DNA of 54,974 nucleotides. Origin: Ruminococcus sp. (GTDB lineage: Bacteria; Bacillota; Clostridia; Oscillospirales; Ruminococcaceae). The DNA lies in the NCBI GenBank assembly GCA_022641595.1, contig JALCDN010000004.1, forward strand, positions 1-54,974, read 5' to 3'. The notes beneath the pieces are model-generated. The model made no database searches, was not told the DNA's origin, and saw only the letters and a list, made by a program, of their open reading frames with translations. Shown here one piece after another: positions 1-9,260 of the stretch. A program made the position numbers and the translations under genes. Within the stretch, counting starts at the first letter, position 1; each line of letters begins with the position of its first letter.

Positions 1-123
1 TCAGATATGTGCAGCAGCTGCAAGGAAACCTTCCGAAAGCGTGCTGTCGCACTATGAGGGAGGTTGACACAGCAGATGCCGTGCATAGCTGTTTTTTCTC
101 AAAAGGAGTTTTTAGAGATGCCC
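1..123 (+). repeat. Dispersed palindromic element, copy A (5' end cut by window edge)
   Basis: Shares tcagatatgtgc.gcagctgcaaggaaa ... gtgctgtcgcac ... gttgacacagcagatgccgtgcatagc ... ctcaaaaggagtttttagagatgccc with copies at 11287, 15573, 17684, 19139, 20647. Confidence 0.85.
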
Positions 124-236
124 TTAACTGTGTTTTATAATATTCCCTTGCTAAGTCTGTCCCTTATTTGAAATGTTTTATATCGGCTCGCCGTTTGCCG
201 TAAAAACGACACCGCATTTGCGGTTCGGAGATTATT

Positions 237-737
237 ATGTCAAAAAAAGTTGCTGTTATTATGGGCAGCGACAGTGATTTTCCTGTCGTTAAATCTGCCC
301 TGACCGAATTGAAAAAATATGACATTCCTTTTGAATGCCACGTTATGAGTGCCCACAGAACTCCGGCAGAAGCCGCAAAATTTGCTGTATCCGCAAAGGA
401 CTCAGGATTCGGCGTTATAATCTGTGCAGCAGGTATGGCTGCTCACCTTGCCGGCGTTATCGCAGGAAATACTACACTTCCGGTTATCGGCATACCTATG
501 AAGTCATCTGTTCTTGACGGTATGGACGCTCTGCTCGCAACAGTTATGATGCCTCCGGGAGTCCCTGTTGCAACAGTCGCTATAAACGGTGCTAAGAACG
601 CTGCCGTTCTCGCAGCCCAGATACTCGCACTCTCAGACGATTCCATAGCAGAAAAACTTGTTTCTGAAAAATCAGCTATGGCTGACGGCGTTATCGCTAA
701 GGACGAAAAGCTTCAGCAGGAAATTGATGCACTTTGA
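237..737 (+). CDS. purE: 5-(carboxyamino)imidazole ribonucleotide mutase, class I PurE
   Basis: MSKKVAVIMGSDSDFPVVK..SAHRTP motif; 166 aa; first gene of pur cluster. Confidence 0.97.
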   Translation: MSKKVAVIMGSDSDFPVVKSALTELKKYDIPFECHVMSAHRTPAEAAKFAVSAKDSGFGVIICAAGMAAHLAGVIAGNTTLPVIGIPMKSSVLDGMDALLATVMMPPGVPVATVAINGAKNAAVLAAQILALSDDSIAEKLVSEKSAMADGVIAKDEKLQQEIDAL

Positions 738-838
738 TTTAAGTCCATCTTAAAGACTACCCTGCACAATTTTTATCAGTCAAATTATCCCGATTTTTTC
801 GGGTATAAAATATTTTTATTTCTCAGGAGGAATTTTAT

Positions 839-1555
839 ATGGAAAATCTCGTTAAAATGGAACAGCTTTACGAAGGAAAAGCTAAGAAAGTTTTCGCTAC
901 AAGCAATCCCGATTACGTTATCGTTGACTATAAGGACGATGCCACTGCTTTCAATGGTATTAAAAAGGGTACTATAACCGGCAAGGGCGTCATTAATAAT
1001 AAAATGACTAATTATATGTTCGGTCTCCTCGAAAAAGCAGGCGTTCCAACTCACCTGGTTGAGCAGATAAGCGACCGTGAAACTATCGTTAAAAAAGTTC
1101 AGATAGTTCCTCTTGAGGTTATAGTAAGAAACGTTGCAGCAGGCAGCTTTTCTAAGAAACTCGGCATAGAAGAAGGTACTAAGCTCAAAACCCCTACCCT
1201 CGAATTCAGCTACAAAAACGACGACCTCGGCGACCCTTTCATCAACGATTACTACGCTCTCGGTCTCGGTCTCGCTACTAAAGAGGAAATTGCTGACATC
1301 ACAAAGTATACTTTCATGATAAATGACTTTATGGTCGACTTCTTTAAAAAGCTTAACATAGACCTTATCGACTTCAAAATCGAATTTGGCAGATTCCATG
1401 GCAAAATTCTTCTCGCTGACGAAATTTCACCTGATACTTGCCGTCTCTGGGACAGCACAACTCACGAAAAACTCGACAAGGACCGCTTCCGCAGAGATAT
1501 GGGCGGCGTTGAAGAAGCTTATCAGGAAATTATGAAACGTTTGATGGGAGAATAA
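839..1555 (+). CDS. purC: Phosphoribosylaminoimidazole-succinocarboxamide (SAICAR) synthase
   Basis: [17 protein letters not shown]-like [17 protein letters not shown] aggagg upstream. Confidence 0.97.
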   Translation: MENLVKMEQLYEGKAKKVFATSNPDYVIVDYKDDATAFNGIKKGTITGKGVINNKMTNYMFGLLEKAGVPTHLVEQISDRETIVKKVQIVPLEVIVRNVAAGSFSKKLGIEEGTKLKTPTLEFSYKNDDLGDPFINDYYALGLGLATKEEIADITKYTFMINDFMVDFFKKLNIDLIDFKIEFGRFHGKILLADEISPDTCRLWDSTTHEKLDKDRFRRDMGGVEEAYQEIMKRLMGE

Positions 1556-1557
1556 GA

Positions 1558-2982
1558 ATGGGCGGTTTTTTTGGCGCTGCTTCAAAAAATGACTGCATAA
1601 GCGACGTTTTCTTCGGTACTGACTACCATTCACACCTCGGTACAAGACGTGGCGGTATGACTGCTTTTTCTGAGGCAAAAGGCTTTCAGCGAAGTATCCA
1701 CAGCATTGAAAACTCCCCTTTCAGAACAAAATTTGAAAAGGATATAGAACCTATGGAGGGCGGATTGTGTATCGGCTGTATCAGCGATACCGATCCTCAG
1801 CCTATCCTTGTCCGCTCAAAACTCGGTCTTTACGCCGTTTGTACGGTAGGTATCATTAATAATGCCGCTCAGCTCGAAACAGAACTCCTCGACAACGGCT
1901 GCGCAAGCTTTGAATCAATGAGCAGTGGCAAGATAAATTCAAGCGACCTCATCGGCGCTCTTATCGCTCAGAAAAAATCTTTCGTTGATGGAATAAAATA
2001 CGCTCAATCTAAGGTTACCGGCACTATGTCACTGCTGATACTCACAAATAACGAAATTATCGCTGCACGTGACAAAAACGGCAGACTTCCTATTATTGTC
2101 GGTAAACGTGATGACGGCTACTGCGTTTCATTTGAATCATTTGCCTTTCAAAAGCTCGGCTACGACATCTGTCACGAGCTTCTGCCCGGCGAAATCGTAA
2201 GCATTAAACCGGATAATTTTACGATTCTTTCAAAAGGCTGCCCTCAGGATATGAAAATCTGCTCATTCCTCTGGACTTATTACGGCTACCCTAACTCCGT
2301 CTACGAAAACGTTACTGTCGAAACCATGCGTACAAGAAACGGCGAAATTATGGCGGAATATGATATCAATAACGGCTCTCTGCCAGATGTTGACTACGTT
2401 TGCGGTATCCCGGATTCAGGCGTTCCGCACGCTATCGGCTATGCCAACAGAAGCGGTATCCCGTTCGCACGCCCTTTTATAAAATATACCCCAACATGGC
2501 CAAGAAGCTTTATGCCTCAGAACCAATCAATAAGAAATCAAGTCGCTAAAATGAAACTTATTCCGGTTCACGAACTTATTGAAGGCAAAAAACTTCTATT
2601 TGTCGACGACAGCATCGTAAGAGGCACTCAACTAAGAGAAACCGTTGAATTTCTTTATGCAAACGGTGCTAAAGAAGTCCATATGCGTTCTGCCTGCCCG
2701 CCTATTATGTATGGCTGCAAATATCTCAACTTCTCAAGAAGTACCTCAGAACTCGAACTCATCGCACGCAAAATTATCAATGACTTTGAGGGTGAGGACG
2801 GCATTAAATTCATCCGTGAATACAGTGACGCAAAAACCGAAAGAGGTAAAAGACTCAGAGCTGAAATCTGCGCCGGACTTAAACTTACCTCACTCGAATT
2901 TCAGTCCCTTGAGGGTACTGTTAAAGCAATAGGTCTGCCTGAATGCAACCTTTGCAGCTATTGCTGGGATGGAAAGGAATGA
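1558..2982 (+). CDS. Amidophosphoribosyltransferase-like paralog lacking the N-terminal catalytic Cys
   Basis: PurF-length protein with PRPP motif LLFVDDSIVRGT; N-terminus MGGFFGAAS instead of (M..)CGVFG; immediately upstream of canonical purF. Confidence 0.85.
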   Translation: MGGFFGAASKNDCISDVFFGTDYHSHLGTRRGGMTAFSEAKGFQRSIHSIENSPFRTKFEKDIEPMEGGLCIGCISDTDPQPILVRSKLGLYAVCTVGIINNAAQLETELLDNGCASFESMSSGKINSSDLIGALIAQKKSFVDGIKYAQSKVTGTMSLLILTNNEIIAARDKNGRLPIIVGKRDDGYCVSFESFAFQKLGYDICHELLPGEIVSIKPDNFTILSKGCPQDMKICSFLWTYYGYPNSVYENVTVETMRTRNGEIMAEYDINNGSLPDVDYVCGIPDSGVPHAIGYANRSGIPFARPFIKYTPTWPRSFMPQNQSIRNQVAKMKLIPVHELIEGKKLLFVDDSIVRGTQLRETVEFLYANGAKEVHMRSACPPIMYGCKYLNFSRSTSELELIARKIINDFEGEDGIKFIREYSDAKTERGKRLRAEICAGLKLTSLEFQSLEGTVKAIGLPECNLCSYCWDGKE

Positions 2983-2988
2983 CTCTGA

Positions 2989-4413
2989 TTGAATAAAGGT
3001 TTACACGAAGAATGCGGCGTTTTCGGTATCTATTCCCCTAACACCGCCGATATTGCTTATACTGTCTACCACGGTCTGTTCGCTCTGCAGCACAGAGGTC
3101 AGGAAAGCTGTGGCATCGTCGTCAATGATAACGGCGTATTCAGACACCACAAAGACGTCGGTCTCGTTCCTGATGTGTTCGGTCACAATAACCTCAAAGA
3201 ACTCGGTGAGGGAAATATCGCTGTAGGTCACGTCAGATACTCAACAACAGGAAACTGCACCCGCACTAACGCTCAACCTCTCGTTGTCCGTCACGTCAAA
3301 GGCTCTCTCGCTATAGCTCATAACGGAAACCTCGTGAATGCTTTCGCTCTGAGAGAAAAATTTGAGCTTAAAGGTGCTATTTTCCACACTACCAACGATA
3401 CCGAGGTAATCTCCTATGTGATTACCGAACACCGCCTTACTCAGCCTTCTATCGAAAAAGCTGTCGAAATGGCTATGGGCGAAATCAAAGGTGCTTTTTC
3501 TCTCGTTATAATGTCCCCGACAAAGCTCATCGCTGCGAGAGACCCGGATGGCTTCAGACCGCTTTGTATGGGAAAATGCAGCGACGGCTCAATCGTTTTC
3601 GCTTCGGAAAGCTGCGCTCTCGACAGCGTAGGTGCAGAATTTGTCCGTGACCTCGACCCAGGCGAAATGGTTGTAGTCGATGCGGACGGCATTCGCTCAA
3701 TCAGAACCCACTGCGGTAAAAAAGGCACTATGTGCGTTTTTGAATACGTCTATTTTGCTCGTCCGGACTCCGTTATACAAGGATGCGGCGTTCAGAAAGC
3801 AAGACTTAATGCCGGCAGGATTCTATGGGAAGAACACCCTGTTGATGCCGATATCGTAATCGGTGTTCCGGACAGCGGTCTCGATGCCGCCCTCGGATTC
3901 TCACAGGCTTCAGGTATCCCATACGGCGTTGGCTTTATAAAAAACAGATACATAGGCAGAACCTTTATTCAGCCTACTCAGACACAACGCACCAATTCAG
4001 TCAAAATCAAACTCAATGTGGTTCGTGAAATCGTAAAAGGCAAGCGTGTAATACTCATTGACGACAGCATCGTAAGAGGTACTACCTGTGCAAGAATCGT
4101 AAACCTTCTTCGTGAGGCCGGTGCAAAAGAAATCCATATGCGTATTTCATGTCCGCCTTTCATAAATCAATGCTACTTCGGCACCGATATCGACAGCAAA
4201 GAAAATCTTATCGCCTGTCAGATGTCAATTCCCGAAATCTGCAAGCAGGTAGGTGCCGATTCTCTCGGCTACCTCAGCGTTGACGGCGTTAAACGCATCG
4301 CTGCTGAAGCTCACTGCGACTTCTGTACCGGCTGCTTCACAGGAATTTACCCTATAGACGTTCCAAAAGTTATGCCTAAGGATAAATTTGAATGCAAAAT
4401 CAATAACAGATAA
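2989..4413 (+). CDS. purF: Amidophosphoribosyltransferase
   Basis: MNKGLHEECGVFGIYSP, HNGNLVN, VILIDDSIVRGTT; TTG start with upstream ggaaagga. Confidence 0.96.
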   Translation: MNKGLHEECGVFGIYSPNTADIAYTVYHGLFALQHRGQESCGIVVNDNGVFRHHKDVGLVPDVFGHNNLKELGEGNIAVGHVRYSTTGNCTRTNAQPLVVRHVKGSLAIAHNGNLVNAFALREKFELKGAIFHTTNDTEVISYVITEHRLTQPSIEKAVEMAMGEIKGAFSLVIMSPTKLIAARDPDGFRPLCMGKCSDGSIVFASESCALDSVGAEFVRDLDPGEMVVVDADGIRSIRTHCGKKGTMCVFEYVYFARPDSVIQGCGVQKARLNAGRILWEEHPVDADIVIGVPDSGLDAALGFSQASGIPYGVGFIKNRYIGRTFIQPTQTQRTNSVKIKLNVVREIVKGKRVILIDDSIVRGTTCARIVNLLREAGAKEIHMRISCPPFINQCYFGTDIDSKENLIACQMSIPEICKQVGADSLGYLSVDGVKRIAAEAHCDFCTGCFTGIYPIDVPKVMPKDKFECKINNR

Positions 4414-4434
4414 TCTGAATCGGAGGAATTATTA

Positions 4435-5469
4435 ATGAAAAGCTATTCTGAAAGCTATAAAAAAGCCGGCGTCGATGTCACTGCCGGTTACAAGGCTGTT
4501 GAGCTTATGAAGTCTCACATCGCCCGAACCATGACAAGCGGCGTTATATCAGGTATCGGCGGCTTCGGCGGTCTTTTTGAGCTTGATATGACAGGTATCG
4601 CAAAGCCTGTACTCGTTTCAGGTACGGACGGCGTCGGCACTAAGCTCAAAATCGCTTTCCTTATGAATAAACACAACACAGTCGGCATCGACTGCGTTGC
4701 TATGTGCGTAAACGATATAATCTGCTGCGGTGCAAAACCACAGTTCTTCCTCGACTATATTGCTGTAGGCAAAAATTTCCCCGAGAAAATAGCTGATATC
4801 GTTTCAGGTGTCTCAGAAGGCTGCGTTCAGTCCGGCTGCGCTCTCGTAGGCGGCGAAACTGCTGAAATGCCCGGCTTCTACCCAATCGACGAATATGACC
4901 TCGCCGGTTTTGCTGTAGGTATAGTTGACAAGGACAAAATTCTTCAGCCTGACACACAGAAAGCAGGAGACGTACTTATAGCTATAAAATCAAGCGGCGT
5001 TCACTCAAACGGCTTCTCACTTGTAAGAAACGTTTTCACTGTAAACGAACAGAACCTTGCAAGACATTTCTCAGACCTCGGTACTACTCTCGGCGACTGC
5101 CTGCTTACACCTACTAAAATCTATGTCAAAGCTATAATGAACCTCCTTGACAAGGTTCAGGTAAAGTCAATTTCACATATCACAGGCGGCGGCTTCTATG
5201 AGAATATCCCTCGCTCACTTCCTAAAAATCTCGCTGCAAAAATTGAAAGAAACGCCGTTCAGGTTCTCCCGATTTTCGACCTTATCGCAAGAACAGGAAA
5301 TATCCCTGAACGTGATATGTTCAACACATTCAATATGGGCGTAGGTATGATTGTCTCAGTCGACAAAAATGACGCTGATAAGGCTATAGCCGCTATCAAT
5401 GAAACTGGCGAAAGCGCTTATGTTCTCGGCGAACTCGTTGAGTCCGAGGACGGCGTTATCATCTGCTGA
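4435..5469 (+). CDS. purM: Phosphoribosylformylglycinamidine cyclo-ligase
   Basis: [46 protein letters not shown]. Confidence 0.97.
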   Translation: MKSYSESYKKAGVDVTAGYKAVELMKSHIARTMTSGVISGIGGFGGLFELDMTGIAKPVLVSGTDGVGTKLKIAFLMNKHNTVGIDCVAMCVNDIICCGAKPQFFLDYIAVGKNFPEKIADIVSGVSEGCVQSGCALVGGETAEMPGFYPIDEYDLAGFAVGIVDKDKILQPDTQKAGDVLIAIKSSGVHSNGFSLVRNVFTVNEQNLARHFSDLGTTLGDCLLTPTKIYVKAIMNLLDKVQVKSISHITGGGFYENIPRSLPKNLAAKIERNAVQVLPIFDLIARTGNIPERDMFNTFNMGVGMIVSVDKNDADKAIAAINETGESAYVLGELVESEDGVIIC

Positions 5470-5474
5470 GTCCT

Positions 5475-6356
5475 TTGAAGCTTACTGCTATGAAATTACA
5501 TTTGATTTCAGCACTGCTGTCTGCTGCGGTTATATTAAATATGTCCGCAGCATCGGCTTATTGTTCAGATACAACTGCTGTTTATGACAATGCGGACGGT
5601 ATTACCGACTGCTTCGACCTTGTTAAAATGCGCTCTCAATACAACAAACAATATAACAATTCTGACCTCAATACTTTGTCAGGATTCGTACTGAATCGTA
5701 TTCCTTACGACTTTCTTCGCTCGTTTGATAAGTCCGCAATTCTTGAACCTATGAACACAATCCACAATGGTGACGGTACATTCTACGGCGGCGGATATGA
5801 GGGCGGCTGTGCTATGCTCGACCCTATTTCAAAAAAAGACTACTGGATAGTCGCTATGAACCTTGCCGACTATAATAACGCTCAGCTTGCAGGTGCTTAC
5901 CTTGAGGTCACAGGCGAACTCGGAACTATAAAAATGCTCGTGACAGACCTTCTGCCCGAAGGCAAAAAAGGTGACCTTGACCTTTATACAGACGCTTTTC
6001 CACTTATTGCTCCTGTTGAAAAAGGCAGAGTTCCTGTCTCATGGAAAATAATTCCGCTTGACAGTGCAGAAAATGCTCCCGTCTCTTTTAAATTCAAGGA
6101 AGGCAGTTCTCCATTCTGGTGCGGAGTTCAGGTCAGAAATCACCGCTATCCTGTCACAAAGCTTGAGTACCTCGACAATAACGGAAAATTCATCGAGCTT
6201 CAAAGACGCAATTATAACTTCTTTGAAAGCCGTTTTATGGGTGCAGGTCCATTTACTTTCAGAATAACCGATATCTACGGTCACGTTATCATCGACGAGA
6301 ATATTCCACTCGTTCCGGACAACATATCTCAAGGTCACATTCAGTTTCCTTTATAA
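5475..6356 (+). CDS. Secreted expansin-like (EXLX) protein with N-terminal dockerin-like segment
   Basis: Signal peptide; TFYGGGYEGGCAMLDP, AGAYLEVTG, VTDLLPEG, KEGSSPFWCGVQVRNHRYPVTKLEY, GHIQFPL as in bacterial expansins (YoaJ/EXLX1); DNADGITDCFDLVKMRS resembles a dockerin repeat. Confidence 0.85.
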   Translation: MKLTAMKLHLISALLSAAVILNMSAASAYCSDTTAVYDNADGITDCFDLVKMRSQYNKQYNNSDLNTLSGFVLNRIPYDFLRSFDKSAILEPMNTIHNGDGTFYGGGYEGGCAMLDPISKKDYWIVAMNLADYNNAQLAGAYLEVTGELGTIKMLVTDLLPEGKKGDLDLYTDAFPLIAPVEKGRVPVSWKIIPLDSAENAPVSFKFKEGSSPFWCGVQVRNHRYPVTKLEYLDNNGKFIELQRRNYNFFESRFMGAGPFTFRITDIYGHVIIDENIPLVPDNISQGHIQFPL

Positions 6357-6427
6357 TAACAGCTCAATTATGAGGCAATAACTCTTTCTTAAACTGCATT
6401 TTATCAAATTTACTGCGGAGGAAAAAT

Positions 6428-7051
6428 ATGAAAAATATCGCTGTTCTCGTATCAGGCGGAGGTACAAACCTTCAGGCACTTATCGACGCCGAAAAATCAG
6501 GAATTATTAAAAACGGCAGAATCACCTGCGTGATTTCATCAAATCCTGACGCATTTGCTCTCAAAAGAGCTGAAAAATTTAACATTCCAACACTCGTTCT
6601 GTCCCGTAAAAGCTACCCTGACGTTGCTTCGTATACAAAAGCTCTAACAGACGCACTCATTCAGCAAAATGCAGATCTTGTTGTCTATGCAGGCTTTATG
6701 ACTATACTCGATGAACAGATAGTTAAAGCTTTCCCTTACAAGATGATGAACGTTCACCCGGCTCTTATCCCTTCTTTCTGCGGAAAAGGCTTCTATGGTC
6801 TGCACGTTCACGAAGCAGCTCTTGCTAAGGGTGTCAAGCTTTCAGGAGCAACGGTTCACTTCGTTACCGAGGTGTGCGACGGCGGTCCGATAATTATGCA
6901 GAAAGCCGTTGCCGTTGAAAACAACGACACTCCCCAATCTCTGCAAAAACGTATAATGGAACAGGCTGAATGGAAAATTCTTCCCGAAGCTGTTTCACTT
7001 TTCTGTCAGGACAAAATCCGTATTTGCGATGGCAAAGCTTACATAATCTAA
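6428..7051 (+). CDS. purN: Phosphoribosylglycinamide formyltransferase
   Basis: IAVLVSGGGTNLQALID; MNVHPALIPSF; GATVHFVTE. Confidence 0.97.
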   Translation: MKNIAVLVSGGGTNLQALIDAEKSGIIKNGRITCVISSNPDAFALKRAEKFNIPTLVLSRKSYPDVASYTKALTDALIQQNADLVVYAGFMTILDEQIVKAFPYKMMNVHPALIPSFCGKGFYGLHVHEAALAKGVKLSGATVHFVTEVCDGGPIIMQKAVAVENNDTPQSLQKRIMEQAEWKILPEAVSLFCQDKIRICDGKAYII

Positions 7052-7133
7052 GTGTACATATTCCATTTAAAAACAGTTTTAGAGGTCCCTTTAGTAAGTT
7101 ATGCTCACATAACGTTTGAAAGGAAGTCATATT

Positions 7134-7850
7134 ATGAAAAAATTATCCGTTTATGAAGAACTCCAGAATAATCCTTATCCGGGACGTGGAATAATTATCG
7201 GTAAATCCGCTGACGGATGCCACGCTGTTACCGCTTATTTCATTATGGGCAGAAGCGAAAACAGTCGCAATCGTGTTTTCGTTGAGGACGGCTGCGGTAT
7301 ACGCACTCAGGCTTTTGACCCGTCAAAGCTTGCTGACCCACATCTGATAATATATGCCCCCGTAAAGGTTCTCGGAAACAAAACTATAGTCACAAACGGC
7401 GACCAGACTGACACCATTTACGAGCTTATGGACAAACAGCAGACTTTTGAACAGTCACTTCGTACAAGAGAATTCGAGGACGATGCTCCTAATTATACTC
7501 CAAGAATTTCAGGCATTATAAGACTTACTGACAATGGCTTCAACTACGCTATGTCTATCCTGAAAAGTGCAAACGGCAACCCTGATTCCTGTCAGAGATA
7601 CACTTTCAGCTACAGCTGCCCTGTAAACGGTGAAGGTCACTTTATCCACACTTATATGGGCGACGGAAATCCTCTGCCAAGCTTTGAGGGTGAACCTAAA
7701 CTTATTTCTATTTCCGATAATATCAGCGACTTTACCGATAAACTCTGGTCAAGCCTCAATGAAAACAACAAGGTTTCTCTGTTTGTCCGCTATATTGACC
7801 TCAAAAACGGCAAATATGAAACTAAAATTGTAAATAAAAATACAAAATAA
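7134..7850 (+). CDS. IMP cyclohydrolase, PurO-like
   Basis: NPYPGRGIIIGKS..GRSENSRNR typical of PurO family; start 7134 after gaaaggaag. Confidence 0.85.
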   Translation: MKKLSVYEELQNNPYPGRGIIIGKSADGCHAVTAYFIMGRSENSRNRVFVEDGCGIRTQAFDPSKLADPHLIIYAPVKVLGNKTIVTNGDQTDTIYELMDKQQTFEQSLRTREFEDDAPNYTPRISGIIRLTDNGFNYAMSILKSANGNPDSCQRYTFSYSCPVNGEGHFIHTYMGDGNPLPSFEGEPKLISISDNISDFTDKLWSSLNENNKVSLFVRYIDLKNGKYETKIVNKNTK

Positions 7851-7921
7851 ATATGGCTTATTCTTTCATTGCATACAAATTTTATTTGTATGCTTAAATT
7901 TATCAAGGAGGATATTATACT

Positions 7922-9103
7922 ATGTCAAATGAAATGCAGTTAAAATATGGCTGTAATCCTAATCAGAAACCGTCAAGAGTCTATATGGCAGACGGCTCAG
8001 AACTTCCGATTACCGTACTTTGCGGCAAACCGGGATATATAAATCTTCTCGACGCATTCAACGGCTGGCAGCTCGTTAAGGAACTTAAAAAAGCTACAGG
8101 AATTTGTGCCGCAACTTCTTTCAAGCACGTTTCACCTGCTGGTGCTGCAATAGGCAGACCACTTTCCGATGACCTCAAGAAAATTTACTGGGTTGATGAC
8201 CTCGGTGAACTTTCACCTCTGGCAAGTGCTTACGCAAGAGCAAGAGGCGCTGACAGAATGTCTTCATATGGCGATTTTATTGCTCTTTCAGACAAGGTTG
8301 ACGTCTGCACTGCCAAAATGATTCAGCGTGAAGTTTCTGACGGTATCATCGCTCCGGATTACGACGCTGAAGCCCTCGAAATACTAAAATCAAAAAGAAA
8401 AGGCACTTACTGCATCCTCAAAATGGACGAAAACTATATTCCTGCACCAATCGAAACAAAACAGGTATATGGCGTTTCTTTTGAACAGGGCAGAAATGAA
8501 CTCAATATCAATCGTGAACTCCTTGAAAATATCGTCACAGAAAACAAAAATATACCGTCAGATAAGCTTGATGACCTGATAATATCTCTCATCACACTTA
8601 AATACACTCAGTCAAATTCAGTCTGCTACGTCAAGGACGGTCAGGCAATCGGTATCGGTGCAGGTCAGCAGTCAAGAATCCACTGCACACGTCTTGCCGG
8701 TCAGAAAGCCGATAACTGGTGGCTCAGACAGTCTCCTAATGTTATGGGGCTTCAGTTCACAGACAATATCCGCCGTGCCGACCGTGACAACGCTATCGAT
8801 GTTTACATCGGCGACGAATACGAAGATGTTCTTCGTGACGGTCAGTGGCAGAACATTTTCAAGGTAAAACCCGAAGTCTTTACTAAAGAAGAAAAGAAAG
8901 AATGGCTCTCAAAGAATACAGACGTTTGTCTCGGTTCTGATGCTTTCTTCCCGTTCGGCGACAACATTGAGCGTGCAAAAAAGAGCGGCGTTTCATATAT
9001 AGCAGAACCAGGCGGCTCTATTCGTGATGACAACGTTATTGACGTCTGCAATAAGTACAATATTGCTATGGCATTCACAGGTATCAGACTTTTCCATCAT
9101 TAA
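7922..9103 (+). CDS. Stand-alone phosphoribosylaminoimidazolecarboxamide formyltransferase (AICARFT domain)
   Basis: LKYGCNPNQKPSRVY, SFKHVSPAGAA, GQQSRIHCTRLAGQKAD; no IMPCH domain. Confidence 0.93.
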   Translation: MSNEMQLKYGCNPNQKPSRVYMADGSELPITVLCGKPGYINLLDAFNGWQLVKELKKATGICAATSFKHVSPAGAAIGRPLSDDLKKIYWVDDLGELSPLASAYARARGADRMSSYGDFIALSDKVDVCTAKMIQREVSDGIIAPDYDAEALEILKSKRKGTYCILKMDENYIPAPIETKQVYGVSFEQGRNELNINRELLENIVTENKNIPSDKLDDLIISLITLKYTQSNSVCYVKDGQAIGIGAGQQSRIHCTRLAGQKADNWWLRQSPNVMGLQFTDNIRRADRDNAIDVYIGDEYEDVLRDGQWQNIFKVKPEVFTKEEKKEWLSKNTDVCLGSDAFFPFGDNIERAKKSGVSYIAEPGGSIRDDNVIDVCNKYNIAMAFTGIRLFHH

Positions 9104-9112
9104 TCAATTAAT

Positions 9113-9156
9113 GTACCTCTGAAAAAATGTCGGTTCAGATAAATTTTCAGAGGTAC
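9113..9156. repeat. Perfect 13-bp inverted repeat (mini-derivative of the dispersed element termini?)
   Basis: GTACCTCTGAAAA ... TTTTCAGAGGTAC. Confidence 0.7.
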
Positions 9157-9260
9157 TGCTCCTTAAAAATACAGGCAACATTTATGCAAAATCCAAAGAT
9201 GCGTATTATACAGTGTCGCCTATAATACTTATATGAAACTACAAGGAGGAATCTTCCTAA

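Noticed and set aside
63-92. TTGACA conserved within the dispersed elements as an internal promoter
   Set aside because: No convincing -10 hexamer at 16-18 bp in any copy; the motif is explained by the conserved stem-flanking core
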